Assembly (NCBI GenBank): GCA_015056055.1
Contig: SVHC01000012.1
Coordinates: forward strand, 1 to 64,000
DNA from: Clostridiales bacterium
GTDB taxonomy: Bacteria; Bacillota; Clostridia; Christensenellales; Aristaeellaceae
Length of the DNA stretch: 64,000 bases
Reading direction: 5' to 3'
Positions 34,188-43,269 of this stretch are shown here, piece by piece. Below the pieces are notes generated by a model. The model was given only the letters and a program-made list of their open reading frames with translations. It ran no database searches and had not been told where the DNA came from. A program made the translations under genes and the position numbers. The first letter of the stretch is position 1, and every line of letters starts with the position of its first letter.

Positions 34188-35702
34188 TTATTCCGAAACG
34201 ACAAACTCGGTGAGAAGCTCCTTCAGAGCCTCCTTGAGCTCAGACTCGGTGTCTTTTTCCAGCTTACCGGTGGTACGGATGGCTTCCAGCACGCCGAAGC
34301 GGCGGGTATCCATAAACTCATACAGACGCTGTTCGAAATCTGCAACCTGTTCAAGCGCAATATCGTTGAGATAGCCGTTGACTACGGCATAAATGATGCA
34401 TACCTGATGCGCAACCTCAACGGGGGATTCGTTCTTCTGTTTAAGTACCTCTACGATGCGTGCACCCAGATTCAGGCGGGCTTTGGTGTCGGCATCCAGG
34501 TCGCTTCCGAACTGTGCAAAGGATTGCAGTTCGCGGTACTGGGAATACAGAAGCTTCAGGGAACCGGCAACCTTCTTCATAGCCTTGATCTGCGCGTCGC
34601 CGCCTACGCGGGAAACGGAGATACCGGGGTTGACTGCCGGAACAACGCCGGAGTTGAACAACTCGGACTCGAGGAAAATCTGTCCGTCGGTGATGGAGAT
34701 AACGTTTGTAGGAATATAGGCGGAAACGTCGCCGGCCTGCGTTTCAATAATGGGCAGAGCGGTAAGGCTGCCGCCGCCGCGCTTATCGGACATGCGGGCT
34801 GCGCGCTCCAGCAGACGGGAGTGCAGATAGAATACGTCGCCCGGGTAGGCCTCGCGTCCCGGAGGACGACGAATCAACAGAGAAATTGCGCGGTAAGCAA
34901 CTGCATGCTTGCTGAGATCATCATAGACAACCAGAACATTCTTGCCCTGATGCATGAAGTATTCGCCCATGGTGCAGCCGGAATAGGGGGCAATGTACTG
35001 CATGGGAGCCAGTTCGGATGCGGTTGCGGATACGACGATGGTATAATCCATCGCGCCGCGAACGGTAAGATTCTGAACAACCTGCGCAACGGTAGAACGC
35101 TTCTGACCGATGGCAACATAAATGCAGATAACATCCTTGCCCTTCTGGTTCAGGATGGTATCGGTTGCGATGGTGGTTTTACCGGTCTGACGGTCGCCGA
35201 TGATCAATTCGCGCTGACCGCGGCCGATCGGAATCATGGAGTCGATTGCCTTGATGCCGGTCTGCAGCGGGGTATCAACGTGCTGACGTTCGATAATGCC
35301 GGGAGCATTTTCTTCGATCGGCTTGAAAGCGGCAGCCTCAATCGGACCTTTGCCGTCAATGGGCTCGCCCAGAGCGTTTACGACGCGGCCGATCAGCTTT
35401 TCGCCAACCGGAACGGAAACGACACGACCGGTGCGCTTAACGGTGTCTCCCTCGCGGATGCCGTTGTCACTGCCGAGAATAACGATGGAAACCGTATCCT
35501 CTTCCAGATTCTGCGCCATGCCGAAAGAGCCGTTGGTGAACTCGATCAGTTCGCCGGCCATGCACTTATCCAGGCCGGAAACGCGCGCAATACCGTCGCC
35601 GACGAGGATGACCACGCCGGTTTCGCTGGTTTCCAGCTTGTTTTCATAGTTTTTGATTTGGTTTCGTATGATCTTCGTGATCTCTTCGGGTCTTAATTCC
35701 AT
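34188..35702 (-). CDS. atpA: F-ATPase alpha subunit
   Basis: The 504-residue non-catalytic nucleotide-binding subunit has the P-loop [13 protein letters not shown], the arginine-finger region [20 protein letters not shown] and the signature [14 protein letters not shown]. The N-terminal crown domain ([15 protein letters not shown]) precedes the nucleotide-binding core. The ATG lies after an AGGCAGGGATAGT leader. It is followed by atpG after 14 nt. Confidence 0.98.
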   Translation of the reverse strand: MELRPEEITKIIRNQIKNYENKLETSETGVVILVGDGIARVSGLDKCMAGELIEFTNGSFGMAQNLEEDTVSIVILGSDNGIREGDTVKRTGRVVSVPVGEKLIGRVVNALGEPIDGKGPIEAAAFKPIEENAPGIIERQHVDTPLQTGIKAIDSMIPIGRGQRELIIGDRQTGKTTIATDTILNQKGKDVICIYVAIGQKRSTVAQVVQNLTVRGAMDYTIVVSATASELAPMQYIAPYSGCTMGEYFMHQGKNVLVVYDDLSKHAVAYRAISLLIRRPPGREAYPGDVFYLHSRLLERAARMSDKRGGGSLTALPIIETQAGDVSAYIPTNVISITDGQIFLESELFNSGVVPAVNPGISVSRVGGDAQIKAMKKVAGSLKLLYSQYRELQSFAQFGSDLDADTKARLNLGARIVEVLKQKNESPVEVAHQVCIIYAVVNGYLNDIALEQVADFEQRLYEFMDTRRFGVLEAIRTTGKLEKDTESELKEALKELLTEFVVSE

Positions 35703-35731
35703 ACTATCCCTGCCTTTATGAAAGACGAAAA

Positions 35732-36271
35732 TTATAGGACGGTGTTTTTCAGCAGCTTGCGGACAGACTCAAGGCGGTGCAGAACCGTATCATCCATGCG
35801 CGTGCCGTCATAATCCAGGCGAATACCGCCAAGACATTCGGGGTCGACCACATTGGTGAGCTCGATGGTTTTGCCGGTAAGGGAGCCGAGCTTTGCGGAA
35901 AGGCGCTGCGCCTGATTTTCCGTCAGGGCGATGGCGCTCACTGCCTTTACCGGAAGAATACCGTTATCCTCATTATAAAGATTGCGGTATGCCTCCTCGC
36001 AGTCAGCAAAACGGGCGATGTATCCCTTTTCGGTGAGGATTTTCAGAAAGTTCAACACATACGGATGAATCTTGCCGGAAAATGCCTCATCCAGAAGTGC
36101 GCATCTTTCCTCTTTGGAAACGTTCGGAACGGAAAGCAGGCGAACATAATCCCTGTTTCCGGCAAAAAGTTCCTTGAGAGCAGAAAGTTCTTCCAGAATG
36201 CTGCCGCTCAGGCTTTCATCCCGGGCGAGGTCATACAGGGCCTGCCCATAAATGTTTCCGACGCGGGTCAT
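35732..36271 (-). CDS. atpH: F-ATPase delta subunit
   Basis: The 179-residue peripheral-stalk subunit starts [18 protein letters not shown], the family opening, has a helical N-domain (about 1-105) and ends with the C-domain phrase [21 protein letters not shown]. It links the b-subunit stalk to the top of F1. It overlaps atpF by 4 nt (ATGA). Confidence 0.95.
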   Translation of the reverse strand: MTRVGNIYGQALYDLARDESLSGSILEELSALKELFAGNRDYVRLLSVPNVSKEERCALLDEAFSGKIHPYVLNFLKILTEKGYIARFADCEEAYRNLYNEDNGILPVKAVSAIALTENQAQRLSAKLGSLTGKTIELTNVVDPECLGGIRLDYDGTRMDDTVLHRLESVRKLLKNTVL

Positions 36272-36792
36272 GCGTTATCACCCAATTCGTCGATGAACTG
36301 ATCGACCAGCTTGGCCTGGTCCTTATCCGTAAGCTCGCGACCGATAACCTTGCCTGCAATGGACAGGGCCATGTCAGCGATTTCGTTCTTGGCGTCGTTT
36401 ACGGCCTTTTTCTTTTCAAGTGCAACGTCGGCGGCAGCTTTATCGAGGATGGAAGCAGCCTCGGCATTCGCCTGACGAACGATTTCTTCCTCGCGCTTCT
36501 GACCGCGCAGAACGGCATCTTTTACCATCCTGTCGGAAGTGGCCTGCGCTTCGGAAAGCTTTTTCTGGTATTCTGCGGCCATTTCCTGTGCTTCGGATTT
36601 GGCCTTGCCTGCGTCGGCATACATTTCGTCGATCTCATTCTGACGGTCCGTGATGATCTTGTGAACCGGTCCGAAAAGGAACTTTTTCGCCACAAAGAAT
36701 ACAGCAAGCGTATTCAGGAGCACAAAAAGCGCCGTCCAGAAATCTACGCCGATAAAATCTTGAAAGAATCCCACGTTTTTCACTCCTATCAA
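36268..36792 (-). CDS. atpF: F-ATPase b subunit
   Basis: The 174-residue stator protein has one N-terminal transmembrane helix (about 15-35, DFWTALFVLLNTLAVFFVAKK) followed by a long charged coiled coil rich in Ala, Glu, Lys and Gln. It anchors F1 to the membrane sector next to subunit a. The coding frame overlaps atpH and lies 24 nt after the first c-subunit stop. Confidence 0.95.
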   Translation of the reverse strand: MIGVKNVGFFQDFIGVDFWTALFVLLNTLAVFFVAKKFLFGPVHKIITDRQNEIDEMYADAGKAKSEAQEMAAEYQKKLSEAQATSDRMVKDAVLRGQKREEEIVRQANAEAASILDKAAADVALEKKKAVNDAKNEIADMALSIAGKVIGRELTDKDQAKLVDQFIDELGDNA

Positions 36793-36816
36793 ATCTTCAG
36801 CGTGAACGAGAGATGC

Positions 36817-37360
<544 letters not shown>

Positions 37361-37395
37361 AAATAGTTTCCTCCTCAATCTATTCTTACTAAATA

Positions 37396-38301
37396 TTACT
37401 GTGCTGCCTCTTCGCTTTCGGGCGGCGGGCAGGCACTTGCAATGTAGGTCATGGTGAGCAATGTGAAAACGTAAGCCTGCACAAAGCCTGAGAAAATATC
37501 AAAATAGCAGGAGAGAAGCGCCGGGATACCGAATGCGAGAATCGGTACGCCGGAGAGGATGCCCAACGCCTGCAGAAGTCCGAACAGACCGAGAACCGCG
37601 CTCACACAGCCGAGGATCAGATGCAGCAGCTTGTGCGTGCGGAGTTTCCAAAGGACGATCAGAGCAGCGCCCACGATCAGCAGAACGATTCCGACTGCCA
37701 CTCCGCTTCCGGCGATGGCACCGAGAACTTTGTTTGAAAGGATGGCGAATGCAGTGTACAGAATGGAAGTGATTACACCGCCGCCGGCTACGTTACCGAA
37801 ATGACGGAACGCCATGGAAACAGGCTGAGCGATTTCAGAAACGATATTCATCGGAGTCATGAACGCGATCGGCTCGGTAAAGCCTTTCAGCCAACCGACA
37901 AAACCGTTGCGTTTAATGCTGTTGTACCAGATGATCACGGAAACCATGACAGCCCAGACAAGCACGCAGCTCAAATCTGCCGTGGAGGAGCGGAGAAAAC
38001 CGGTCATACCGATAAGAGAACCGAGAATGCTGCTCAGGAAGATGGTGCCGATAAAAGGAGCCCAGTGCAGATTGTGCTTGCCCATGGAATCTTCCACCAT
38101 GTTATAGAGCATGCTTACGCCTTTTTCCACCATGATTTGCAAGCCGTCCGGGCGCTTCTTCAGGTTTTTGCCGAGCTTAATGCAGAGAATTATCAGAAAC
38201 AGTGAAACGAGAAACGAGGATACCGTAGTCTGCGTGATATTGATTCCGCCAAAAATCGGAATCGTGAAGTAGACAAATGCACCTGCAACGTTTACGTTCA
38301 T
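37396..38301 (-). CDS. atpB: F-ATPase a subunit with extra hydrophobic segment
   Basis: This ion-channel subunit carries the essential Arg166 in PVSMAFRHFGNVAGG, preceded by PIAFMTPMNIVSEIAQ. At 301 residues it is about 40-60 longer than most. The extra length is a hydrophobic Gly/Leu-rich stretch at about 188-255 between the Arg helix and the final helix (SGFVQAYVFTLLTMTYI), enough for one or two added membrane spans. It overlaps the AtpI-like gene by 4 nt and is followed by the tandem c genes. Confidence 0.94.
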   Translation of the reverse strand: MNVNVAGAFVYFTIPIFGGINITQTTVSSFLVSLFLIILCIKLGKNLKKRPDGLQIMVEKGVSMLYNMVEDSMGKHNLHWAPFIGTIFLSSILGSLIGMTGFLRSSTADLSCVLVWAVMVSVIIWYNSIKRNGFVGWLKGFTEPIAFMTPMNIVSEIAQPVSMAFRHFGNVAGGGVITSILYTAFAILSNKVLGAIAGSGVAVGIVLLIVGAALIVLWKLRTHKLLHLILGCVSAVLGLFGLLQALGILSGVPILAFGIPALLSCYFDIFSGFVQAYVFTLLTMTYIASACPPPESEEAAQ

Positions 38302-38705
38302 GACTTGGCTTCACCTGACTTTCTGAAAAATTCAGCAATCGTGATAATAGGGCGGATAAATACCAGAGGGAGCACGCTTGCAAGCGCGTCGCATATGCCG
38401 CCTTTTACGCAGGCAAACAGAATAAGGAATATGACGAGAAGGCGAATGAAATAAGAAGATTTGATCAGTGCAGTTCCGCCTTTTACATCTTGATGCAGTT
38501 CCGCCTTATCGGCAGCGAGACTTGCGCCCACAGCCATAAAGAAGAAGTTTGCAACTGCGAGCACAGTGCCTATGAGTGCGCCCCAAAGCACTTTCGCGGT
38601 AAGATAGCCCAACAAAGCATATATTCCGAGCATCAATGCGAGACATATAATCTGCCCGAGTGCAATGATGCCGGTTTCGCGATAAACAATTTTGCGGGAG
38701 TCCAT
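38298..38705 (-). CDS. atpI: ATP synthase subunit I (AtpI-like)
   Basis: The 135-residue membrane protein has four predicted helices (about 15-32, 38-60, 83-102 and 105-125). Location immediately upstream of atpB, size and the helix-turn spacing AKVLWGALIGTVLAVANFFFM fit the AtpI family, which assists c-ring assembly in Na+- and H+-type ATPases. ATGA overlap with atpB indicates coupling. Confidence 0.85.
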   Translation of the reverse strand: MDSRKIVYRETGIIALGQIICLALMLGIYALLGYLTAKVLWGALIGTVLAVANFFFMAVGASLAADKAELHQDVKGGTALIKSSYFIRLLVIFLILFACVKGGICDALASVLPLVFIRPIITIAEFFRKSGEAKS

Positions 38706-38720
38706 CCCATAATCACATCC

Positions 38721-38975
38721 TTATTCATGATCGTTGAAAGAAACGGGATTGTCTGATTCTTTTTTATCTTTTGTCATGAGTGTCATAGCGCGCATGGAGG
38801 TTTTGAAGCCGTCAATGGCGCAGATGAGCCCCACGGCGCAGCCGCAGATGACGACCCAGCTGCCGAGGGCAAAACGATTTCTGAGCCAAATGCTCAGCAA
38901 AATAAATCCGGCCAGGGGCAAAGCTATGCTCAAGCCCAGCTGAGTCAGCCATACAAGCAATTTAAAGTCTTTCAT
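38721..38975 (-). CDS. AtpZ-like membrane protein heading the atp operon
   Basis: The 84-residue product has two transmembrane helices (about 8-30 and 38-58) and a basic/acidic tail ending FNDHE. It resembles AtpZ/AtpI-type Ca2+/Mg2+ proteins that precede atp genes. The start is uncertain. The ATG at 38975 has no nearby ribosome site. An in-frame TTG nine nt earlier would place AGGATGG at good spacing. An ATG at 39002 lies within the promoter. It is the first gene of the operon, 15 nt before the subunit I gene. Confidence 0.75.
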   Translation of the reverse strand: MKDFKLLVWLTQLGLSIALPLAGFILLSIWLRNRFALGSWVVICGCAVGLICAIDGFKTSMRAMTLMTKDKKESDNPVSFNDHE

Positions 38976-39003
38976 ATTATACAATCCATACCATCCTAGC
39001 ATA

Positions 39004-39032
39004 ATTATATAGCATTTTGCGGGCATATGCAA
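39004..39032 (-). promoter_or_regulatory. Promoter of the atp operon
   Basis: On the minus strand TTGCAT (39032-39027) and TATAAT (39009-39004) are 17 bp apart. Transcription would begin about 20 nt before the first ATG, giving a very short leader. Confidence 0.8.
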
Positions 39033-39075
39033 GTCCTGTTTGCCGGAATTCTGATTTTGTTGCGTGAATGTCGGG

Positions 39076-39104
39076 TTGAAAGATACAAAAAAGAATGTTA
39101 TACT
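39076..39104 (+). promoter_or_regulatory. Promoter of the 39.1 kb membrane-protein gene
   Basis: TTGAAA (39076-39081) and TATACT (39099-39104) are 17 bp apart and about 30 nt before the start codon. Confidence 0.8.
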
Positions 39105-39133
39105 CAAAGGAGAAATGAGAGGACAAAACCGAA

Positions 39134-39727
39134 ATGAAAAACAGGATTTTAAGTGCGATATATGTGTTTTTGATCACAATGGAGATATTCTGCGTGTTTG
39201 TGCTTTCTATGCTCTTTGTTCTTCTGGATGAAAGCGTATCGGCTGTAATCGGAACTTTAGGGTGGTGCACAGTGTATCTGCTGCTGCCAATGGGAGTATT
39301 CGCCGCAGCCATATTGCTGAAATTCGGAAAGGGAATGGGATTTCTGAAAGCGTTTTTTGCCGTGCAGGCATGCATAGTTGTATATGCGGCAGCGGCATTT
39401 GGTACGCAGGCTTGGGTAAACAGATATCTTTCGGATTTTACACCGGAAAAATGGGTAAGATATCCTTCGCAGCGCATCTGCATGATTGCTGATATGGCAG
39501 AAGAATATGAACTGATAGGCATGACGAAAGAAGATATATGGGCACTTTTCGGCGCGGAAGATATACCCTATGCGGATGTGGGTGAAGCGGACATACTCGA
39601 ATACTATATCGGCGCAAGCGGACTTTCTATCGATCCTACGATGATGACGATTGTTTTTGAAGAAAATCGTGCGGTGGAAGTGTATTGCTATACAGAACAC
39701 CGGAGTTTGAAACATCCTGTACAATAA
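39134..39727 (+). CDS. Membrane protein with BamE/SmpA-like C-terminal domain
   Basis: The 197-residue protein has three N-terminal hydrophobic helices (about 5-30, 38-62 and 70-92). The C-terminal part (about 110-190) has GMTKEDIWALFGAED, later EYYIG, then SIDPTMMTIVFEENRAVEVYCY. That order, a helix-turn 'GMTKEEV..LLG.P' followed by beta strands, is typical of the small BamE/SmpA-like fold found fused to Gram-positive membrane segments. The role is unknown. It has its own promoter, a GAGAGGAC ribosome site and a terminator, so it is monocistronic. Confidence 0.8.
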   Translation: MKNRILSAIYVFLITMEIFCVFVLSMLFVLLDESVSAVIGTLGWCTVYLLLPMGVFAAAILLKFGKGMGFLKAFFAVQACIVVYAAAAFGTQAWVNRYLSDFTPEKWVRYPSQRICMIADMAEEYELIGMTKEDIWALFGAEDIPYADVGEADILEYYIGASGLSIDPTMMTIVFEENRAVEVYCYTEHRSLKHPVQ

Positions 39728-39738
39728 CTTTTGAAAAT

Positions 39739-39780
39739 AAAACGGCGGTCCCTGCGAAGAATGCAGGGGCCGCTGCGTTT
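39739..39780. terminator. Bidirectional terminator
   Basis: AAACGGCGGTCCCTGC pairs with GCAGGGGCCGCTGCGTTT with one mismatch region, flanked by A-rich and T-rich ends. It separates the membrane-protein gene from the convergent GH10 gene. Confidence 0.85.
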
Positions 39781-39789
39781 TGAAATGGT

Positions 39790-41019
39790 CTAGGAAAAGC
39801 TTACAGTCTGGCTTTGGCAATCTTTAGAGAGTTTGAACGCGGCTTTCTTTCTGTCGCATTGCAGCGTATACTCTCCGCGGAAACCTTCCACGGTGCAGCA
39901 TCCGTTTTCGTCCGTCATCAAATCAAGCGAGGTATGCCAGTCATGGCGGATGCGCTGCTTCATGGCATCGAAAACGGGCTTGCGGCTGCCGTCCTTGCGC
40001 AGGAATCCGGCAGGAGCGCCGAGCCATGCACCGTAATCGGTGAAATTCCACGTGGTGGTGAATGCTTCCACCTGCGGATGGGCAAAAAGGGTATCTGCCA
40101 TGCGCAGGATGAGGCGAGCCTGTTGTTCTTCGCCTTCCGGCGTGGAAGCCCATTCGGCGGGTTTGTAGTCATTGGGGAATTCAACAGTCTTTGGCATGGG
40201 AGCGCCGGAAAGAATGGTATTCTCCGTAAAGTGCAGGGGAAGACCGAATGAGGAGAAGCGTTCAAGCACGCCTGCGAGTTTTTCCTCGCTCCAGTGGCTG
40301 CCGTGCTGGTGGGATTGAATGCCGATGGCGTCAATGCAAACGCCCGCTTCCAGACAATCTTCAATCACCTGACGGTAATCCTCGCCGGTGCTGTAATCAT
40401 TGATCAGGAGAGTGGCATCCGGATTGGTTTCGCGTGCCGTATCAAAAAGAGTCTTGATCAGCGGAACGCGTCCCATATGCCTGCAAAGGGGTGCGATGGC
40501 GTTTTCATCATGGTCATAATTGGGCATGGCAACGCTTTCGTTGATAACGTCCCAGATATCGACCTGTCCGCGGAATGCGCCGACATCGCGGCGGATGCGG
40601 GCAAGCTGATTTTCTAAAACGGCATCGTGGCTCCTGCCCAGCAGCCATTCGGGGGAAAGCTCATGCCAGCAGAGGGGGTGTCCCTTCGCCGTAAAGCCGT
40701 GGTCGTTCAGCCATTTGGCCGCGCGCATGAGTGCTTCCTTGCGGGGCTGATTTTCGATGGGTTCATAGCGCTTCTGATAAAAGGGCAGCGTGGCAAAATT
40801 CAGAAGCTCCTGCCATGCTTCCCAGAAAATTTCACACAGCGCGCGGGTTTCGGCCGGCACGGAAGGATCAAGCATATCCACCAGCCAGAAAATGTTGCTG
40901 CCGAAATGGAACTCGTGATTTTGCAGCTCGGCATGTATCCTGCATCCGGACATGGGAAGGCCTTTTTTATCTTTCAGGGTAATGCGGCATTTTGCGCGGC
41001 GGTGTTCCAGGGAATTCAT
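39790..41019 (-). CDS. Glycoside hydrolase family 10 (intracellular endo-xylanase-like)
   Basis: The 409-residue barrel enzyme has the acid/base Glu161 in DIWDVINES and the nucleophile Glu266 in LHFTEN, with GHPLCWHELSPEW also conserved. GH10 cleaves beta-1,4-xylan or xylo-oligosaccharides. There is no signal peptide or carbohydrate-binding module, so it should act on imported short xylo-oligomers. A carboxy-terminal beta segment of about 50 residues follows the barrel. Its start overlaps the stop of the upstream ferredoxin-ATPase gene by 4 nt (ATGA). That coupling is odd because the two proteins have no known link. Confidence 0.93.
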   Translation of the reverse strand: MNSLEHRRAKCRITLKDKKGLPMSGCRIHAELQNHEFHFGSNIFWLVDMLDPSVPAETRALCEIFWEAWQELLNFATLPFYQKRYEPIENQPRKEALMRAAKWLNDHGFTAKGHPLCWHELSPEWLLGRSHDAVLENQLARIRRDVGAFRGQVDIWDVINESVAMPNYDHDENAIAPLCRHMGRVPLIKTLFDTARETNPDATLLINDYSTGEDYRQVIEDCLEAGVCIDAIGIQSHQHGSHWSEEKLAGVLERFSSFGLPLHFTENTILSGAPMPKTVEFPNDYKPAEWASTPEGEEQQARLILRMADTLFAHPQVEAFTTTWNFTDYGAWLGAPAGFLRKDGSRKPVFDAMKQRIRHDWHTSLDLMTDENGCCTVEGFRGEYTLQCDRKKAAFKLSKDCQSQTVSFS

Positions 41020-41882
41020 GCCATCATCTCCATAACTTTGTCATAAATGGATTTGAGCGCGTCACGCGCAGGACAGGAGATATCGGCGATGCTTATACCG
41101 TCGTTGATTGCCTTAGGAACTGCGCTGTCAAACGGGATGCGTCCGAGAACGGGGATGTTGTTCTCTGCGCAGTAGGCCTCAATTTTTTGAGCATGTTCCG
41201 GGCTGGTATCCCATTTGTTGATGCAGACAACAGCGGGCGTTTCCAGAATATCCGCAACTTTCAGAATGCGCTGCATATCCGAAAGACCGGAAAGGGAAGG
41301 CTCCGCAACGATCAGCACCATATCAACGCCGGTGATGGAGGCGATAACAGGGCAGCCCGTACCGGGAGAACCGTCGATTACCGCAAAGGGAACATCGGGG
41401 GCTTCTGCAGCAAGCTTGCCTTTTACGGCACTTACGAGTTTACCGGAATTGCCGCGTCCCATTTTGAGCATTGCGGTTACAAAGGTGCGATCTTCAGCGC
41501 GGAAAGTCATAACGTCGCCCGAGGTATCGGGACGCATTACAACTGCGCCATGCGGGCAAACGTGCATGCAAACGCCGCATCCTTCGCAAACGAAGGGATT
41601 CACGCGGTATTTGCCGTTTTCCATCCGAATAGCGCCAAATTTGCAGGTTTCGGCACAAAGACCGCAGGATACGCATTTTTCCTTATCGATCATGGACATA
41701 TCCGTGCCGTAGTAAAGGCTCATTTCCGGTGCGTCCGGGAATTCGCCTGCGGCAAGGTGCAGGTTCGGCGCATCTACATCGCAGTCTGCAAATGCGCGTG
41801 CCTCGGAAAAACGGATAAATGCAGAGGCGGTGGTTGTCTTTCCGGTGCCGCCCTTGCCGCTCAAAATCAAAAGCTGCTTCAC
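41016..41882 (-). CDS. MinD-superfamily ATPase with inserted ferredoxin domain (second copy)
   Basis: This 288-residue P-loop protein begins with the deviant Walker A SGKGGTGKTTTA. An inserted 2x[4Fe-4S] ferredoxin module (about 60-115) shows CVSCGLCAETC and CEGCGVCMHVCP. The phosphate/Mg switch lies in VIDGSPGTGCPV. Such ATPases (COG1149 type) are related to Mrp/NifH-like Fe-S carriers and occur in pairs beside NifX-like genes in anaerobes. Their job is not established; Fe-S or metallocofactor handling is likely. It overlaps its paralogue upstream and the GH10 gene downstream by 4 nt each. Confidence 0.9.
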   Translation of the reverse strand: MKQLLILSGKGGTGKTTTASAFIRFSEARAFADCDVDAPNLHLAAGEFPDAPEMSLYYGTDMSMIDKEKCVSCGLCAETCKFGAIRMENGKYRVNPFVCEGCGVCMHVCPHGAVVMRPDTSGDVMTFRAEDRTFVTAMLKMGRGNSGKLVSAVKGKLAAEAPDVPFAVIDGSPGTGCPVIASITGVDMVLIVAEPSLSGLSDMQRILKVADILETPAVVCINKWDTSPEHAQKIEAYCAENNIPVLGRIPFDSAVPKAINDGISIADISCPARDALKSIYDKVMEMMA

Positions 41883-42715
41883 TTTGCGGCACCTCCGATC
41901 ATGTCCAGCAGTTCGGCGAACATGGCCTTTGCCTGTTCATCCTTTTCGCACAGGATTTCACCTGCGGCGCACAGACGCGCGTAATCCTCTTTGTACGGGA
42001 TGCGCATCAGGATGGGAAGACGGCGCATTTTGCAGTATTCTTCCAGCGGCTCGTAGGGTGAAGTTTCCTTATTAATCACAATGCCGCAGGGCTTTTTCAT
42101 AAGTGCGGTCAACTGGTGAACCATTTGCATATTGTGAAGACCGAAAGCGGTGGGCTCGGCAACGATGATGCAGTAGTCCACATCTTCCACGCTTTCCAGT
42201 ACCGAACATCCACTGCCGGGAGGACAGTCGATAATGGTGGTACGGTTTTCGGCAAATCCTGCATCCAGCGCGGCTTTGACAACCGGCGTGCCGGAGCCTT
42301 CGCCGATATTCAGCCTGCCGGTGATGCACATGGTATTGTTATGCATGCCATGGACAACTTCGCCCACGGGTACGCGGGCTTCGCCTACGGCATTTTCGGG
42401 GCATACGAGCGCGCAGCCGCCGCAGAAATGGCAAACATCCTCAAACACTTTGTGCTTGCCTTTCAAATACGCCAGCGCATTGAAACGGCAGAAATCCACG
42501 CATTTGCGGCAGCCGGTGCACTTTTCATCATCAAAAGTGGGAAGGGATTTGAAAACAGTCTGCGTCTGCGGATTTTCCGGCTTCAGAAAAAGATGGCCGT
42601 TGGGCTCTTCCACATCACAGTCAATATATACGGAATTTGCAGCAGCGCAGGCCAGATTGACGGAAACCATCGTCTTTCCGGTGCCGCCCTTGCCGCTGAG
42701 TACAGCAATTTTCAT
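41879..42715 (-). CDS. MinD-superfamily ATPase with inserted ferredoxin domain (first copy)
   Basis: This 278-residue paralogue of the next gene has Walker A SGKGGTGKTMVSVN and ferredoxin motifs CTGCRKCVDFC and CHFCGGCALVCP at about 68-110, and the switch region IIDCPPGSGC. The two proteins probably form a heterodimer, with nucleotide-driven transfer of electrons or Fe-S clusters. It lies 14 nt after the NifX-like gene and overlaps its paralogue by ATGA. A weak leader (TTAGGAGATCAC) gives the ribosome site. Confidence 0.9.
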   Translation of the reverse strand: MKIAVLSGKGGTGKTMVSVNLACAAANSVYIDCDVEEPNGHLFLKPENPQTQTVFKSLPTFDDEKCTGCRKCVDFCRFNALAYLKGKHKVFEDVCHFCGGCALVCPENAVGEARVPVGEVVHGMHNNTMCITGRLNIGEGSGTPVVKAALDAGFAENRTTIIDCPPGSGCSVLESVEDVDYCIIVAEPTAFGLHNMQMVHQLTALMKKPCGIVINKETSPYEPLEEYCKMRRLPILMRIPYKEDYARLCAAGEILCEKDEQAKAMFAELLDMIGGAAK

Positions 42716-42729
42716 AGTGATCTCCTAAC

Positions 42730-43086
42730 TTAGTGAATACCGTGATATCCTGCATGGAAACGGGTCAAAGGCTGCAGCTTGCCGTCTTTCATGGCGGCGA
42801 GGTTTGCCATGGCGTCGTTGCCCTCGGATTTATAGATGGCGATTTCGGCAAGCTTCAAAACCTCAGCGGAATTTTCGCCGCAGCGGGGAGTGACAAGCGT
42901 ATCGGCATTGCTGTCAACAATAAACTGCGCAGCTTTGATGCCTGCGCCGCCTTCTGCCTGTGCGGCGGGATTTTCAAGAATTTCGGTGGTGTCATTTTCG
43001 GTATTATGGAAAAGATAAAAAGGTGCACGCCCGAAAACAGGGCACACATCCGCGCGGTTTTCATCCAGCGGAATTGCGATAATCAT
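42730..43086 (-). CDS. NifX/NifB-type dinitrogenase cofactor-binding domain protein
   Basis: The 118-residue product matches the small alpha/beta fold of COG1433 proteins (IIAIPLDENRADVCPVFGRAPFYLF, seen as DENRADVCPVFGRAPFY, then LVTPRCGENSAEVLKLA). These bind iron-molybdenum-type cofactors or other metal clusters in nitrogen fixers, but occur widely without nitrogenase next to ferredoxin-MinD pairs. No nif structural gene is in the window, so a nitrogenase role is unlikely. A strong promoter and CAGGAGGTACAATT precede it; it is the first gene of the operon. Confidence 0.88.
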   Translation of the reverse strand: MIIAIPLDENRADVCPVFGRAPFYLFHNTENDTTEILENPAAQAEGGAGIKAAQFIVDSNADTLVTPRCGENSAEVLKLAEIAIYKSEGNDAMANLAAMKDGKLQPLTRFHAGYHGIH

Positions 43087-43117
43087 AATTGTACCTCCTG
43101 AATTGGCTTACAAAATT

Positions 43118-43145
43118 ATTATAGCATGTTATTGGCATATGTCAA
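43118..43145 (-). promoter_or_regulatory. Promoter of the NifX-like/MinD/GH10 operon
   Basis: On the minus strand TTGACA (43145-43140) and TATAAT (43123-43118) are 16 bp apart, with TGC before the -10 (extended). Confidence 0.88.
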
Positions 43146-43204
43146 GAATGGCTGTAAGGGGTACTGCAACTGCCGGGTATGTTATTTTATACACAATTTG
43201 TTTC

Positions 43205-43233
43205 GTGACAAAACACCGGGGTTATGATATAAT
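43205..43233 (+). promoter_or_regulatory. Promoter of the flavodiiron gene
   Basis: GTGACA (43205-43210) and TATAAT (43228-43233) are 17 bp apart; the -10 is extended by TGA. Confidence 0.82.
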
Positions 43234-43269
43234 GAAAAGAAGAGATGAAGCAAAAAGGGGTATTGTACT

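Noticed and set aside
42730-43086. Nitrogen fixation locus suggested by the NifX-like protein
   Set aside because: No nifHDK or nifENB genes nearby; this domain is common outside nitrogen fixers.
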